In this document: positions 1 to 9,433 of the stretch, piece after piece
Layout of the letters: each line of letters opens with the position of its first letter
Position numbering within the stretch: the stretch's first letter is position 1
Assembly: GCA_030247675.1 (NCBI GenBank)
Contig: JAOTRX010000002.1
Coordinates: forward strand, 372,001-436,000
Length of the DNA: 64,000 nt
Origin: Desulforhopalus sp.
GTDB lineage: Bacteria; Desulfobacterota; Desulfobulbia; Desulfobulbales; Desulfocapsaceae
Reading direction: 5' to 3'
Translations under genes and position numbers: made by a program
The notes under the pieces: model-generated
The model's database searches: none
What the model was told of the DNA's origin: nothing
What the model saw: only the letters and a program-made list of their open reading frames with translations

Positions 1-1
1 G

Positions 2-307
2 TTCTCCTGTGCTAAAAAAATGGGCAACGCCGTGACTGTTCCGGCTGGTGGTACTGTCATGGTATTGGACGTCAATCCCCGGCGGAAGATGTATACCGGT
101 CATCCGGTTTATGTTGAAAATGCCATGAAGAATGGCAATGGAACGTGGTTGCTCAGGGTCAGCCACACCAATTATGACCGCCAGTGCCATCTTGATGAAG
201 ATGCCCGTGTCATCTACGATCCCCAGAAAATGACAGCTTCCTTTCAAACGGGTCCTTGGGGCAGCTGGGCTCATGACTTGAGGGTGCTCGGTTTCATCGT
301 CCGCTAA
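2..307 (+). CDS. C-terminal part of an unrecognised protein, cut by window edge
   Basis: The reading frame is open from base 2 with no stop, and the first ATG (base 20) has no ribosome binding site before it, so the gene probably starts outside the window. About 100 residues are visible. They look like a compact beta-rich domain with a basic stretch (NPRRKMYTGHPVYVENAMK) and a tryptophan-rich end (GPWGSWAHDLRVLGFIVR). No family is recognised. A start at ATG 20 cannot be excluded. Confidence 0.5.
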   Translation, partial: FSCAKKMGNAVTVPAGGTVMVLDVNPRRKMYTGHPVYVENAMKNGNGTWLLRVSHTNYDRQCHLDEDARVIYDPQKMTASFQTGPWGSWAHDLRVLGFIVR

Positions 308-484
308 TCTCCAGCTTGTTTCCCACCATCGTGGCAACCTCATGTCAGTGAATAACGCTGGAGGAAGTTTCTCTCAGCTCCGCTTGTTTTTCTTTGAATT
401 ATCTTTGATTGAAGGCCTATAATGAAAGGCATGCGGAATTCTTGACACCGGTTTTCGCCGGCTCTTATTGGGGGAAAGGTGCAA

Positions 485-1396
485 ATGATGTGGCTCAGTG
501 AATTGTTAAAGAAGTCCCGAGATTTTATTTTGGTGTTGGATACGTCCAGTACCATTCTCCAGGTGGGGGAGCATTTCCATAATGCGCTTCAGGAACAATT
601 GGTTGGGATTGCCGAATTGTCGACCTTGGTAAGGCAACAGAGCTACCAATTAGCCCAACAGGGGATCATGCATTTACCCCTTGAAAAAAGAAACATTTTC
701 CCCTCACCGTTTTCGGTGCTGCATCAAGATGACCAGATTGTTGTCTTGTTAGCCACCGACCGCAAACCCTATCAGGCCTTAATAAGCCATCTTCGCCAAA
801 GCCGGGACCGGGAAGAAGTGTTTCGGGAAAAAAATGAGCGGGTGCACATCCTTCTTGACGAATCAAGTGACCCCATTTTCAGTTTTTCTGCTGATGGTAC
901 ATATCTCTATATTAATAAAGTATTTGCGGATACCATAGGGAGACTGCAGCAGGATGTGATCGGCAAGAAGATCTGGGATGTATTCAGCAAAGATGAAGCC
1001 GATAGGCGTTTTGCTAAAGTTCAAGAGGTCTTCCAAACCGGCGAAACAGGAACCATTGCAGTAAGGGTGCCTCTGCCGGGAGGAGGCGAGAGATTTTTCC
1101 TGACAACGGTGAAACCAGTGAAGGACGGGCAGGGACTAGTATCCTTTGTTATTTGTATCTCTAAGGATATTACGGAATTGCGTCAAGCTCGGGAAGAAAT
1201 CGCCGTACTCCGCGGGATCATCCCCATCTGTGCCTCATGCAAAAATATCCGCGATGATGCGGGCTATTGGCAGCGGATCGAGGATTATGTTACCAGTCAC
1301 TCAGCTGCAGAATTTTCTCATGGTCTCTGTCCGGATTGCGCAACCAAGCTCTATCCTGAGTTTGTCAAAGACAAATCTCCGGCAAAAATCGTCTGA
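485..1396 (+). CDS. PAS-domain sensor protein with C-terminal CASCK/CPDC cysteine motif
   Basis: About 303 residues, soluble. The N-terminal 110 residues look like a weak PAS-like fold. A clear PAS domain follows at about 120-235 (ILLDESSDPIFSFSADG ... YINKVFADTIGR). A short helix then leads to the tail PICASCKNIRDDAGYW ... HGLCPDCATKLYPEF, two CxxC pairs suited to zinc binding. This tail is frequent at the end of PAS, GAF and receiver proteins of Desulfobacterota, and its role is unknown. No kinase, GGDEF or HTH output is present, so the protein may signal through partner binding. A GTG at 479 is in frame, but the ATGs at 485/488 follow the GGGAAAGG site at better spacing. No operon partner is seen. 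Confidence 0.8.
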   Translation: MMWLSELLKKSRDFILVLDTSSTILQVGEHFHNALQEQLVGIAELSTLVRQQSYQLAQQGIMHLPLEKRNIFPSPFSVLHQDDQIVVLLATDRKPYQALISHLRQSRDREEVFREKNERVHILLDESSDPIFSFSADGTYLYINKVFADTIGRLQQDVIGKKIWDVFSKDEADRRFAKVQEVFQTGETGTIAVRVPLPGGGERFFLTTVKPVKDGQGLVSFVICISKDITELRQAREEIAVLRGIIPICASCKNIRDDAGYWQRIEDYVTSHSAAEFSHGLCPDCATKLYPEFVKDKSPAKIV

Positions 1397-1801
1397 TATT
1401 TCCTGGTTTATTGCCTTACGTAGTCTTTTTAGAAAAGAAAAATTCTTACCTGCAAAGGCTTCTGCCTCACCTCGCAGAGGGATAGTATTGAAATACTCCA
1501 GTTTTGAGGGATTGTTTGCATTTCCTTCCCTGCTTGGGTGCTCCTATCGCGTCCCCTTCTTGCGTTGTATGTTTTGATCCAAGATTGTCTCTGAAGCAAC
1601 TCATGCTTTCATGGGCTTTGCCTACGATTTTAATCTCAACATGGCGAGCTCACAATTGTTGTGGGCAGGAGATGGTTGTTCGCTATCCTTCCAGAGTATC
1701 CTTCGATACTTTGGTCGACCGCCTATTACATGTTGGTCAGTGGCACCGATTTGTCGTTAACGAAACATTAGACTGATAATGGAAAAGCCGGATGTTTGAT
1801 T

Positions 1802-1812
1802 CTTACGTAAAA
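1802..1812 (+). promoter_or_regulatory. Candidate MerR-regulator box (CTTACGTAAAA)
   Basis: CTTACGTAAAA matches the TTACGTAAA core seen twice in the merR-acd intergenic region. It lies about 170 bp upstream of the acyl-CoA synthetase start. It is assigned as an operator by motif similarity only. Confidence 0.35.
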
Positions 1813-1875
1813 GTGGAAATTTAAAAGGAGTGTTAAGGAGTTTGTCAATGCTACCTTGCGGCTTGTATTTTGATA

Positions 1876-1904
1876 TTGACTTAAACGTTAAGGTGATATA
1901 TACA
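1876..1904 (+). promoter_or_regulatory. Sigma70-type promoter of the beta-oxidation operon with an internal operator box
   Basis: TTGACT (1876-1881) and TATACA (1899-1904) are separated by 17 bp. The spacer holds TTAAACGTTAA (1881-1891), a variant of the AACGT/ACGTT box found at 1924. The expected transcript start is near 1911, giving a leader of about 70 nt before the acyl-CoA synthetase. Regulator binding in the spacer would compete with or distort polymerase binding; that part is inference. Confidence 0.5.
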
Positions 1905-1921
1905 GGGAAAAAGCAGAGGGA

Positions 1922-1937
1922 TTAACGTAAACGTTAT
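1922..1937 (+). promoter_or_regulatory. Palindromic operator box AACGT-AA-ACGTT
   Basis: TTAACGTAAACGTTAT contains the perfect half-sites AACGT and ACGTT separated by AA. It lies just downstream of the predicted transcript start and about 45 bp before the acyl-CoA synthetase start codon. The form resembles operators described for LiuR-type MerR regulators of acyl-CoA catabolism. The probable ligand gene is the merR at 17099-17503. Confidence 0.5.
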
Positions 1938-1981
1938 CATACTCAGGTCAGCGAGATCAGGAAAAGGGGAGCCAAAAACAT

Positions 1982-3814
1982 ATGAGCATCATGTCATATC
2001 AGTCAATCCCGGCAATACTCAAAGACAATGCCAAGAAGTACGGCGACAAAGCTGCGATCAGTTACAAAGAAAAAGGCACCTATGTCACGCTCACCTATGA
2101 GGAATTTTATGAACGGGTGTTGAAGTTGGCGAGGGGGCTGAGCAAGTACGGCGTCACGCCCGGCGACAAGGTGGCCATCTTTTCTGAAAACCGACTTGGC
2201 TGGGCGATTGCCGATTTCGCGATCCAGTCCGTAGGCGGCATTACCGTGCCGATTTATGCCACCAACACCGGCAAGCAGGCAGCCTACATTATCAACCACT
2301 GCGAGGCGCGGGTCGTTTTTTGCTCGACAAAATCCCAATACGACAAGCTTTACTCCATAAAAGACGATCTTCCCAATGTCGATCTGGTGGTTTCCTTCGT
2401 GCCCTTTATGGGGCGACGCTCCTTTCCGGTCTTCGCTTTAGATCAGCTGTCAGAGATCGACACTGCCGTTTCCGACGAAGATCGGCAGATGATAGAGGAT
2501 CAGATTGCCCAGATCACCCAGAATGATCTCATTACGGTTATCTACACCTCGGGAACAACGGGTGTGCCGAAGGGTGTCCTTCTCACCCAGCGCAATATCA
2601 TGATCAACGCCGAATACGGTATCGAACAACTCGGTATGCCGCAGAGTGGCATGACAATGCTCAGCTTTTTGCCGCTCAGCCACGTTTTGGAGCGCACTGG
2701 CGGGTACTATGCAACTTTGATGAACGGTAACCATCTGGCCTTTGCAGAAAGTCCGGCGCTGGTTATGGAGAACATGGCAGAGGTCAGACCGACTGCGATG
2801 GTCAGCGTACCCCGACTCTTTGAGAAGATCTATTCCCGTGTCTATGAAGGAGTCCGACAAATGCCGCCGGCTCGTCAGAAAATCTTCGAGAAGGCGATGG
2901 AGGTAGGGCGGGAGTACGTCAATAAAAAACACATTACCAAAGAGCCCATCAGTTTGCTGCTTAACCTGAAATACCAAATGTATGACAGGCTGATTTTTAA
3001 GAAGATTCGGGCGAGGTTCGGCGGGCGATTGACCTACTTCCTCTGTGGTGGAGCGCCCCTCGATAAAACCGTCTGTGAGTTTATGTGGATCATCGGTCTG
3101 CCGGTATATAATGGCTACGGTCTGACCGAAACCAGTCCTGCGCTGACCATCAGTGGCGCCGGCAAGGTGCGTTTCGACTCGGTCGGCAAACCCTTACGGG
3201 AGACCGAACTGAAGCTGGCCCCGGATGGAGAGTTATTGGTTAAAGGGCCACAGGTTATGCTTGGTTATTACAAAAATGACGAAGCGACACTCGATACCAT
3301 GCAAGACGGCTGGTTTAAAACCGGTGATATCGCCAAGATTGATGAAGAGGGTTATGTCTACATCGTTGATCGGAAGAAAGAGTTGATCGTCACCGCCGGT
3401 GGCAAGAATATCGCCCCCCAGCCCATCGAAAACGAGCTGAAACTCGACAAATATATCTCCTCGGCAATCGTTTTTGGTGACCTGAAACCTTACCTGGTGG
3501 CGATAATCACCGCTGATATCGAGGTTCTCAAAGAGTATGCCCGGGAAGAAAAAATAAATTTTACCACCAATGATGATCTGGTGCAAAATCCCAAGATTAA
3601 GGACCTGTATGCATCCCGCATTAAGGAGTTGAATAAGAGTTACCCACCGTATAAGACCATCAAGTATTTCGCAGTCGTGGCTAATGATTTCTCAATTGAA
3701 GGCGGTGAACTCACGCCTACCCTGAAGTTGAAGCGCAAGGTCATTCTTGAAAAATACAAGGATCTTATCGAGGATCTTTATGCAGGAAAGGGCAGTGGTG
3801 ATACTAGCCGATAG
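1982..3814 (+). CDS. Long-chain acyl-CoA synthetase (AMP-forming fatty acid-CoA ligase)
   Basis: Activates fatty acids to acyl-CoA with ATP, forming an acyl-adenylate, and so feeds the beta-oxidation genes that follow. The 610 residues match the usual family length of about 600. Visible motifs are the adenylate P-loop YTSGTTGVPKG (about 187-197), GYGLTETSP (about 378), and GWFKTGDIAKIDEEG followed by VDRKKELIVTAGGKNIAP (about 440-475), the hinge and catalytic-lysine region. The chosen ATG follows AGGGGAG at a spacing of about 10; a second in-frame ATG lies three codons in. It heads a run of co-directional beta-oxidation genes and is preceded by three candidate MerR boxes. Chain-length preference cannot be read from sequence. 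Confidence 0.92.
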   Translation: MSIMSYQSIPAILKDNAKKYGDKAAISYKEKGTYVTLTYEEFYERVLKLARGLSKYGVTPGDKVAIFSENRLGWAIADFAIQSVGGITVPIYATNTGKQAAYIINHCEARVVFCSTKSQYDKLYSIKDDLPNVDLVVSFVPFMGRRSFPVFALDQLSEIDTAVSDEDRQMIEDQIAQITQNDLITVIYTSGTTGVPKGVLLTQRNIMINAEYGIEQLGMPQSGMTMLSFLPLSHVLERTGGYYATLMNGNHLAFAESPALVMENMAEVRPTAMVSVPRLFEKIYSRVYEGVRQMPPARQKIFEKAMEVGREYVNKKHITKEPISLLLNLKYQMYDRLIFKKIRARFGGRLTYFLCGGAPLDKTVCEFMWIIGLPVYNGYGLTETSPALTISGAGKVRFDSVGKPLRETELKLAPDGELLVKGPQVMLGYYKNDEATLDTMQDGWFKTGDIAKIDEEGYVYIVDRKKELIVTAGGKNIAPQPIENELKLDKYISSAIVFGDLKPYLVAIITADIEVLKEYAREEKINFTTNDDLVQNPKIKDLYASRIKELNKSYPPYKTIKYFAVVANDFSIEGGELTPTLKLKRKVILEKYKDLIEDLYAGKGSGDTSR

Positions 3815-3943
3815 AAAAAAGTGACGTCACCCCAAGAATGGATTCTGGTGAGAAGGGTGACAGTGCTTTAGTGCAAAAAAGGCTATCAGTCGGAGAGGCA
3901 GTCTCTCGGAAAAATTGTGATTTGAATCTAACGGAGAAAAAAC

Positions 3944-6331
3944 ATGAGGCAAATTAATCGAGTAGCCGTACTTGGCGCCGGAGTAATGGGGGCCACCATT
4001 GCCGCTCATCTCGCCAACGCGGGATTGGAAATTCTTTTGCTTGATATCGTTCCCAAGGCATTGGACAAGCAAGAGGAAGCGCAGGGTTTGACCCTCGACA
4101 GCCCGGCGGTACGTAACCGGATTGCAAGAAACGGTCTGCAAGGCCTGCTGAAAATGAAACCGGCTCCGTTTTACCTGAACGATTATGCGGGGCAGATTCA
4201 GGTCGGCAACCTGGTCGATGACCTTGGAAAACTCAAAGAGTGTGACTGGGTTATAGAGGTAGTCGTCGAATACATGCCGATAAAACTCGATCTCCTGCAG
4301 AAACTCGTTCCGAATCTTGCACCCGGTGCGATCCTGACCACCAACACCAGTGGCCTGTCGGTGAATGAGATGGCGGCGGTATTGCCGGAGGAGGTTCGTA
4401 AAAATTTCTTTGCCACCCATTTCTTCAACCCACCCCGCTATATGCGCCTGATGGAGATCGTGCCCTGCAAGGACACCGATCCGGCAGCCATCAAGGCCAT
4501 GGCCGACTTTATGAGCAAGCGTCTGGGCAAGGGTATCGTCTACGCCAAGGATACCACCAATTTTATCGCCAACCGCATCGGTACCTATGCAATCTATAAA
4601 GGTATCGAGCACATGGTGGCGATGGGCATGACGGTCGAAGAGGTCGATGCCATTGCCGGTCCGGCAACCGCCCGGCCAAAGAGCGCCGCCTTCCGTACCG
4701 CCGACCTGGTTGGTCTTGATACCCTTGGTCATGTTGGCACCAACTCCCACGACCTCCTGCCAAACGATGAGGAGCGTGGGGTGTTCAAGATGCCGGACTT
4801 CATGAAGAAGATGATCGACGGTGGCCTGCTCGGCAATAAAAGTGGTGGCGGCTTTTACAAGAAAGAGATGGTTGGCGGCAAGAAGGCCCTCTTCTACTAC
4901 GACTACACCACCGGTGAGTATAAGCCCCTTGCTAAGCCGAAATTTGCCTCGGTCATGGCGGTTAAGCAGGTCGACAGCCCCGGCCAGAAAGTGAAGATGG
5001 TGGTCGGCGGGAGCGATAAAGGCGCCGAATTTGCCTGGAAGAGTATCCGCGACACCCTTATCTACGCCGTCAACCGTATCCCGGAGATTGCCGACGATGT
5101 GGTCAATGTCGATAACGCCATGCGCTGGGGTTTCAACTGGGAGATCGGCCCCTTTGAGATGTTCGACGCCATCGGCGTTGCCGACTTCGTCAAACGAGCG
5201 GAAAAAGACGGCGTTAAGGTGCCGGAGTGTCTGAAGGGAATCAAATCCTTTTATCGTTATGACGAGAAAGGCGGCAAGCAGTATTACGATCTGCTGAAGG
5301 GCAGCTATGTGCCGGTACCGGTAAAAGATGGCGAGATTCGTCTGGAGATTCTCAAAAAAGCCGGCAAGGTGGTCGAGAAAAACGCCAACTGCTCGGTGCT
5401 TGATCTCGGCGATGGCGTCTTCGGCTTCCAGTTCCATTCGAAGATGAACGCCATCAGCGGCGACATCCTGGCGATGACCCACAAGGCCATCAAACGGGCC
5501 GAGGATGAAGGTGTCGGTCTGGTTATCGCTAACCAGGGTGTGAATTTCTCGGTCGGCGCCAACCTGATGATGATGGCGGTGGCGCTTGCCGAAGGCGCCT
5601 ATGACGATATCAATATGGTCCTGCGGGCCTTCCAGAAGGCGACCATGGCGGTGAAATACGCCAAGGTGCCGGTGGTTGCCGCACCCTTTGCCATGACCCT
5701 TGGTGGCGGTGCGGAGTTCTGTCTGCATGCCGATGCGATCAACGCCTATTCGGAAACTTATATGGGCCTGGTGGAGATCGGCGTAGGCCTTCTTCCCGCC
5801 GGCGGCGGCACCAAGGAAATGAGCATGCGGGCCATCCAATTGGCCCAGCAGTTCAATACCGACGTCCAGCCCTTCATTATCAAAAACTTCCAGCAGATTG
5901 CCATGGCCAAGGTATCCATGGGCGCGGCGGAATTGTACGGCATGGACTATATGCGCAACGGTGACAGCATCAGCATGGATATCGACCGATTGATCGGCGA
6001 TGCCAAACAGAAGGTGCTGGCGCTTGCGGTCAACTACCGGCCGAAGCGGCCGGTGGAGAATATCCCGGCACCGGGTCGGGGCATTGCCGCGGCCATCAAG
6101 AGCCAGCTGTGGAATATGAAGATGGGTAATTTCATTACCGAATATGAAATGGAAATGGGAGCGCTTATCGCCCAGATCATGTGCGGTGGCGACATCAACG
6201 CCGGTACCCCGATCAGTGAAGAGTATCTCCTTCAACTCGAACGGGAAGGCTTCCTGAAACTCTGCAGTAATAAGAAGACCGCCGAGCGTATCCAACATAT
6301 GCTGAAGACCGGTAAACCATTGCGGAACTAA
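3944..6331 (+). CDS. Bifunctional 3-hydroxyacyl-CoA dehydrogenase / enoyl-CoA hydratase (FadN-like order)
   Basis: Catalyses hydration of 2-enoyl-CoA and NAD-dependent oxidation of 3-hydroxyacyl-CoA. The dehydrogenase is N-terminal: Rossmann motif VAVLGAGVMGATIAAHLA at residues 7-24, FFNPPRYMRLMEIVP near 165, then two helical C-terminal domains with TTNFIANRIG. The crotonase fold is C-terminal (about 480-700), with FHSKMNAIS and GGGAEFCLHADA. This order is the reverse of E. coli FadB and matches Bacillus FadN. Length 795 is typical. The start follows CGGAGAAAAAAC. It lies 129 bp after the synthetase and 40 bp before the thiolase, the classic fadN-fadA-fadE layout. A long open frame on the opposite strand is a codon-bias shadow. 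Confidence 0.93.
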   Translation: MRQINRVAVLGAGVMGATIAAHLANAGLEILLLDIVPKALDKQEEAQGLTLDSPAVRNRIARNGLQGLLKMKPAPFYLNDYAGQIQVGNLVDDLGKLKECDWVIEVVVEYMPIKLDLLQKLVPNLAPGAILTTNTSGLSVNEMAAVLPEEVRKNFFATHFFNPPRYMRLMEIVPCKDTDPAAIKAMADFMSKRLGKGIVYAKDTTNFIANRIGTYAIYKGIEHMVAMGMTVEEVDAIAGPATARPKSAAFRTADLVGLDTLGHVGTNSHDLLPNDEERGVFKMPDFMKKMIDGGLLGNKSGGGFYKKEMVGGKKALFYYDYTTGEYKPLAKPKFASVMAVKQVDSPGQKVKMVVGGSDKGAEFAWKSIRDTLIYAVNRIPEIADDVVNVDNAMRWGFNWEIGPFEMFDAIGVADFVKRAEKDGVKVPECLKGIKSFYRYDEKGGKQYYDLLKGSYVPVPVKDGEIRLEILKKAGKVVEKNANCSVLDLGDGVFGFQFHSKMNAISGDILAMTHKAIKRAEDEGVGLVIANQGVNFSVGANLMMMAVALAEGAYDDINMVLRAFQKATMAVKYAKVPVVAAPFAMTLGGGAEFCLHADAINAYSETYMGLVEIGVGLLPAGGGTKEMSMRAIQLAQQFNTDVQPFIIKNFQQIAMAKVSMGAAELYGMDYMRNGDSISMDIDRLIGDAKQKVLALAVNYRPKRPVENIPAPGRGIAAAIKSQLWNMKMGNFITEYEMEMGALIAQIMCGGDINAGTPISEEYLLQLEREGFLKLCSNKKTAERIQHMLKTGKPLRN

Positions 6332-6371
6332 GACTGCTGCCAAGAAAATTACCCATAGAGGGAGAATCAAT

Positions 6372-7544
6372 ATGAAAAAAGCATATATACTGGCAAGTTA
6401 CAGAACTCCTGGCTGCCGGGCAAATAAGGGAAAATTTAAAGATGTGCGGCCGGATGATCTGGCGGCACTGGCCATCAAGGGTCTCGTCGAGCGTACCGGC
6501 ATCGACCCAATGACTATCAATGATGTCTATCTCGGCTGCGCCTTTCCCGAGGCCGAGCAGGGCATGAATGTTGGCAGGGTGGCGGCGATGAAGGCCGGCC
6601 TGCCCATTGAGGTGCCGGGCCAGACCATCAACCGTTTCTGCTCCTCGGGGTTGCAGACCATCGCCATGGCCGCTGAGCGGGTCATGTGCGGCTTTGCCGA
6701 CTGTATTGTCGCCGGTGGGGTCGAGTCGATGTCCTGCGTCCCGCTGGGTGGACTGAAATACAGCGCCAACCCGGGCATGATGGTCGACTGGCCGGAGGCC
6801 TTCGCCTCCATGGGCGTCACCGCCGAACTGGTCGCCGAGCGCTATGGTATTGATCGCCTGGCCATGGACACCTTTGCCGTAGCCAGTAACGCCAAGGCGG
6901 CAGCGGCAATCGCCGCCGGCAGATTTGCCGATGAGATCATCCCGGTGGAGATTGAGAAAAACACCATCGTCGGCGGCAAAATCAAGCGCACCAAAGAAAT
7001 GGTGACTGTCGACGACGGCGTGCGCGAGGGGACGACCCTTGAGTCACTTGCCAAAGTTCGCCCGGCCTTTAAGATCGGTGGGCCGGTTACTGCCGGCAAC
7101 TCTTCGCAGATGACCGATGGCGCGGCGGTTGCCCTGGTCGTTTCGGAAGAATACCTTGAAAAGATCCACAAGAGCCCGATAGCCCGCTTCCTCGCCTTCT
7201 CCGCCAACGGTTGTGCGCCAGAGGTCATGGGGATTGGCCCGATTGTCGCCATCCCGGCCGCCCTGAAACTCGCCGGTCTCAAACAGGAAGATATCCAGCT
7301 CATCGAGCTGAACGAGGCCTTCGCCGCCCAGGCCCTGGCGGTCATCAAGACCCTCGGGCTCAACCCTGACATCATCAACGTCAATGGTGGCGCCATCGCC
7401 CTCGGTCATCCGCTCGGTTGCACCGGTGCCAAGCTGACCACGAGCCTTCTCCATGAAATGGGTCGAAGAAAACTGCGGTATGGCATGGTCTCCATGTGTA
7501 TCGGCGGCGGTATGGGTGCTGCCGGAATTTTTGAAAGATTATAA
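6372..7544 (+). CDS. fadA: Acetyl-CoA acyltransferase (3-ketoacyl-CoA thiolase)
   Basis: Thiolytic cleavage of 3-ketoacyl-CoA to acetyl-CoA and shortened acyl-CoA. The 390 residues have the thiolase fold with all catalytic residues: nucleophile Cys90 (NRFCSSGLQ), His346 (GGAIALGHPLGCTGAK) and Cys376 near the end (SMCIGGGMGAAG). The ATG follows GAGGGAG at a good distance. It lies 40 bp after the fused hydratase/dehydrogenase and 30 bp before an acyl-CoA dehydrogenase, so it is very probably co-transcribed. A biosynthetic acetyl-CoA acetyltransferase is the alternative, but the context favours degradation. Confidence 0.92.
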   Translation: MKKAYILASYRTPGCRANKGKFKDVRPDDLAALAIKGLVERTGIDPMTINDVYLGCAFPEAEQGMNVGRVAAMKAGLPIEVPGQTINRFCSSGLQTIAMAAERVMCGFADCIVAGGVESMSCVPLGGLKYSANPGMMVDWPEAFASMGVTAELVAERYGIDRLAMDTFAVASNAKAAAAIAAGRFADEIIPVEIEKNTIVGGKIKRTKEMVTVDDGVREGTTLESLAKVRPAFKIGGPVTAGNSSQMTDGAAVALVVSEEYLEKIHKSPIARFLAFSANGCAPEVMGIGPIVAIPAALKLAGLKQEDIQLIELNEAFAAQALAVIKTLGLNPDIINVNGGAIALGHPLGCTGAKLTTSLLHEMGRRKLRYGMVSMCIGGGMGAAGIFERL

Positions 7545-7574
7545 TAAAGACTCTCAACCTACGAGGTAACGATA

Positions 7575-9353
7575 ATGGCTGAAAAAATATTGAAAGGTGG
7601 CGAATATCTGATTGCGGAAACTCCTTGTGCCGATGTTTTTACACCGGAGGATTTCACCGATGAGCAACGGCAGATGGGTGAGACCGTCGAGCAATTTCTT
7701 GCCGCCGAGATCTATCCGAAGGTCGAGGAGATCGATAAGCAGAACTTCGACATCGTTGTTGGCGGGATGGCAAAATGCGGGGAACTCGGGCTGTTGATGA
7801 TGGACGCCCCGGAAGAGTTCGGCGGGCTGGAACTCGATAAGGCCTCAACCATGCTGGTCAGCGAGAAGATGTCCCAAGGTGGCTCGTTTTCCGTGGCCTT
7901 TTCGGCCCATACCGGTATCGGTACCCTTCCTCTCGTTTACTATGGTACCAAGGCGCAGAAAGAAAAGTATCTTGAAAAAATCACCTCCGGCGAGTGGTGT
8001 GCCGCCTACTGTTTAACCGAGCCGGGCTCCGGTAGCGATGCCCTTGGCGCCCAGGCGACCGCGGTTCTGTCTGAGGACGGCAAACATTATATCTTGAACG
8101 GCACCAAACAGTTTATCACCAACGGCGGCTTTGCCGAACTGTTCACCATCTTCGCCAAAATCGACAAGGAGCATTTCACCGCCTTCCTCGTGGAGAAAAG
8201 CTTTCCCGGTTTGATTGTTGGGCCTGAGGAAAAGAAACTCGGCATTAAAGGTTCCTCCACCACCCAGATCATCCTCGATAATTGCAAGGTACCTGTTGAA
8301 AACCTCCTCGGCGAGAAGGGCAAGGGCCATAAGATTGCCTTCAATGTCCTGAACGTCGGCAGGTTCAAACTCGGTGCCGGTGTCTGCGGCGCCTCGAAAA
8401 TGGCCCTGGTTGCGGGCATTAAATACGCCAACGAGCGCAAACAGTTCAATACTCCAATCGCCAAATTTGGGGCCATCGGCGAGAAGATCGCCGATCTGAC
8501 CGCCAACATCTACGCCTCTGAGTCCCTGGTTTACCGCCTTGCCGGTCTTCTTGACACCAAGCTTGCGACCATCACCAAAGGTATTGATAACTACTATGAA
8601 GAATACCTGAAGGGCATCGAGGAATACGCCTCCGAGTGCGGCATCGCCAAGGTTTTCTGCAGTGAGGTCCTCGCCAGAACCGTCGATGAGGTTCTGCAGA
8701 TTCATGGCGGCTACGGTTTTTGTGCCGAATATCCGGCCGAGCGTTATTACCGCGACGAGCGGATCAACCGCATCTTCGAGGGCACCAACGAGATCAACCG
8801 CCTGCTCATCCCCGGCATGATTCTTCGCAAGGCAATGAAGGGCGAGTTGCCCCTCCAGTCTGAGGCGATGAAGGCCTTTGAATCGCTGATGACCCCGAGT
8901 TTCGAGGAACTCGACGAGACCATCCCCTTTGTCAAGGAGAAGGCCCTGATCAAAAACCTCAAGACCCTGTTCCTCATCCTCTCCGGCGTCGGTGTCCAGA
9001 AATTTATGGACAAGTTGGCCAACGAGCAGGAGATCCTCCTTGCTGCAGCCGACATCGCTATCCAGATCTTTGCCCTGGAGAGCACCGTGTTGCGCGCTGA
9101 GAAGAACCTTGACAAGGCCAGTGACAGCAAACGTGAGCAGCTGCTTGCCGCAGTGAAGATCTTTGCCTTCGAGGCCTCCGAGACCGCTGCCAGCTCCGCG
9201 CGTAAGGGTGCCTTCTTTATCGAGGAAGGGGATACCTTGAATATGATCCTCTCCGGTATCAGGCGTTTTGGCAAATACGACGCCACCGGCCTTCTCGCCG
9301 CCAAGCGGAGCCTTGCCAAGGCTGCATGTGAGGCGGAAAAATACGTATTTTAG
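7575..9353 (+). CDS. Acyl-CoA dehydrogenase, long form (FadE-like, 592 residues)
   Basis: FAD flavoprotein for the first oxidation of acyl-CoA, passing electrons to Etf. The family motifs are all visible: CLTEPGSGSDALG (FAD/substrate loop), GTKQFITNGG, KLGIKGSSTTQI, and the C-terminal GGYGFCAEYPAERYYRD ... IFEGTNEINRLL. A further C-terminal domain of about 150 residues follows, as in very-long-chain dehydrogenases and Bacillus FadE. The start ATG follows ACGAGGTAACG. It is the last gene of the fadN-fadA-fadE unit; a GC-rich hairpin follows the stop. Confidence 0.92.
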   Translation: MAEKILKGGEYLIAETPCADVFTPEDFTDEQRQMGETVEQFLAAEIYPKVEEIDKQNFDIVVGGMAKCGELGLLMMDAPEEFGGLELDKASTMLVSEKMSQGGSFSVAFSAHTGIGTLPLVYYGTKAQKEKYLEKITSGEWCAAYCLTEPGSGSDALGAQATAVLSEDGKHYILNGTKQFITNGGFAELFTIFAKIDKEHFTAFLVEKSFPGLIVGPEEKKLGIKGSSTTQIILDNCKVPVENLLGEKGKGHKIAFNVLNVGRFKLGAGVCGASKMALVAGIKYANERKQFNTPIAKFGAIGEKIADLTANIYASESLVYRLAGLLDTKLATITKGIDNYYEEYLKGIEEYASECGIAKVFCSEVLARTVDEVLQIHGGYGFCAEYPAERYYRDERINRIFEGTNEINRLLIPGMILRKAMKGELPLQSEAMKAFESLMTPSFEELDETIPFVKEKALIKNLKTLFLILSGVGVQKFMDKLANEQEILLAAADIAIQIFALESTVLRAEKNLDKASDSKREQLLAAVKIFAFEASETAASSARKGAFFIEEGDTLNMILSGIRRFGKYDATGLLAAKRSLAKAACEAEKYVF

Positions 9354-9369
9354 CCAGTAGTACCTCCCG

Positions 9370-9401
9370 GCCGGTGTCCGCATCCCCCTGCGGGCGCCGG
9401 C
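9370..9401 (+). terminator. GC-rich hairpin after the fadE-like gene
   Basis: A 13-bp stem (two G-U pairs) with arms GCCGGTGTCCGCA and TGCGGGCGCCGGC and a 6-nt loop begins 17 bp after the stop codon. The tail TTCCTGCCTT is only weakly T-rich, so it may be a leaky terminator or an mRNA 3'-end stabiliser that lowers expression of the following hydrolase. Confidence 0.4.
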
Positions 9402-9433
9402 TTCCTGCCTTATAGCGAACTCCCTCTGATCGT

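Larger units (their letters stand above)
1397..1981. other. 585-bp non-coding region upstream of the acyl-CoA synthetase
   Basis: No convincing gene is seen; the open frames here have no ribosome binding site and no recognisable product. The 3' half carries the regulatory signals of the downstream operon: a box at 1802-1812, a promoter at 1876-1904 with a box in its spacer, and a palindromic box at 1924-1935. A further palindrome-like TTGTCGTTAACGAAAC lies near 1751-1766. The region 1397-1740 holds nothing I can name. Confidence 0.6.

Noticed and set aside
1146..1776. Two plus-strand open frames overlapping and following the PAS gene
   Set aside because: No ribosome site, no family signal, and the first overlaps the PAS gene in another frame. 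The region is treated as intergenic.
3827..6370. 847-codon open frame antisense to the hydratase/dehydrogenase gene
   Set aside because: It mirrors the sense gene whose family motifs are complete. Its product is His-rich and without a recognisable fold, and it arises from codon bias.
8013..9383. 456-codon antisense frame over the long acyl-CoA dehydrogenase
   Set aside because: Same shadow effect; the sense strand carries all dehydrogenase motifs.
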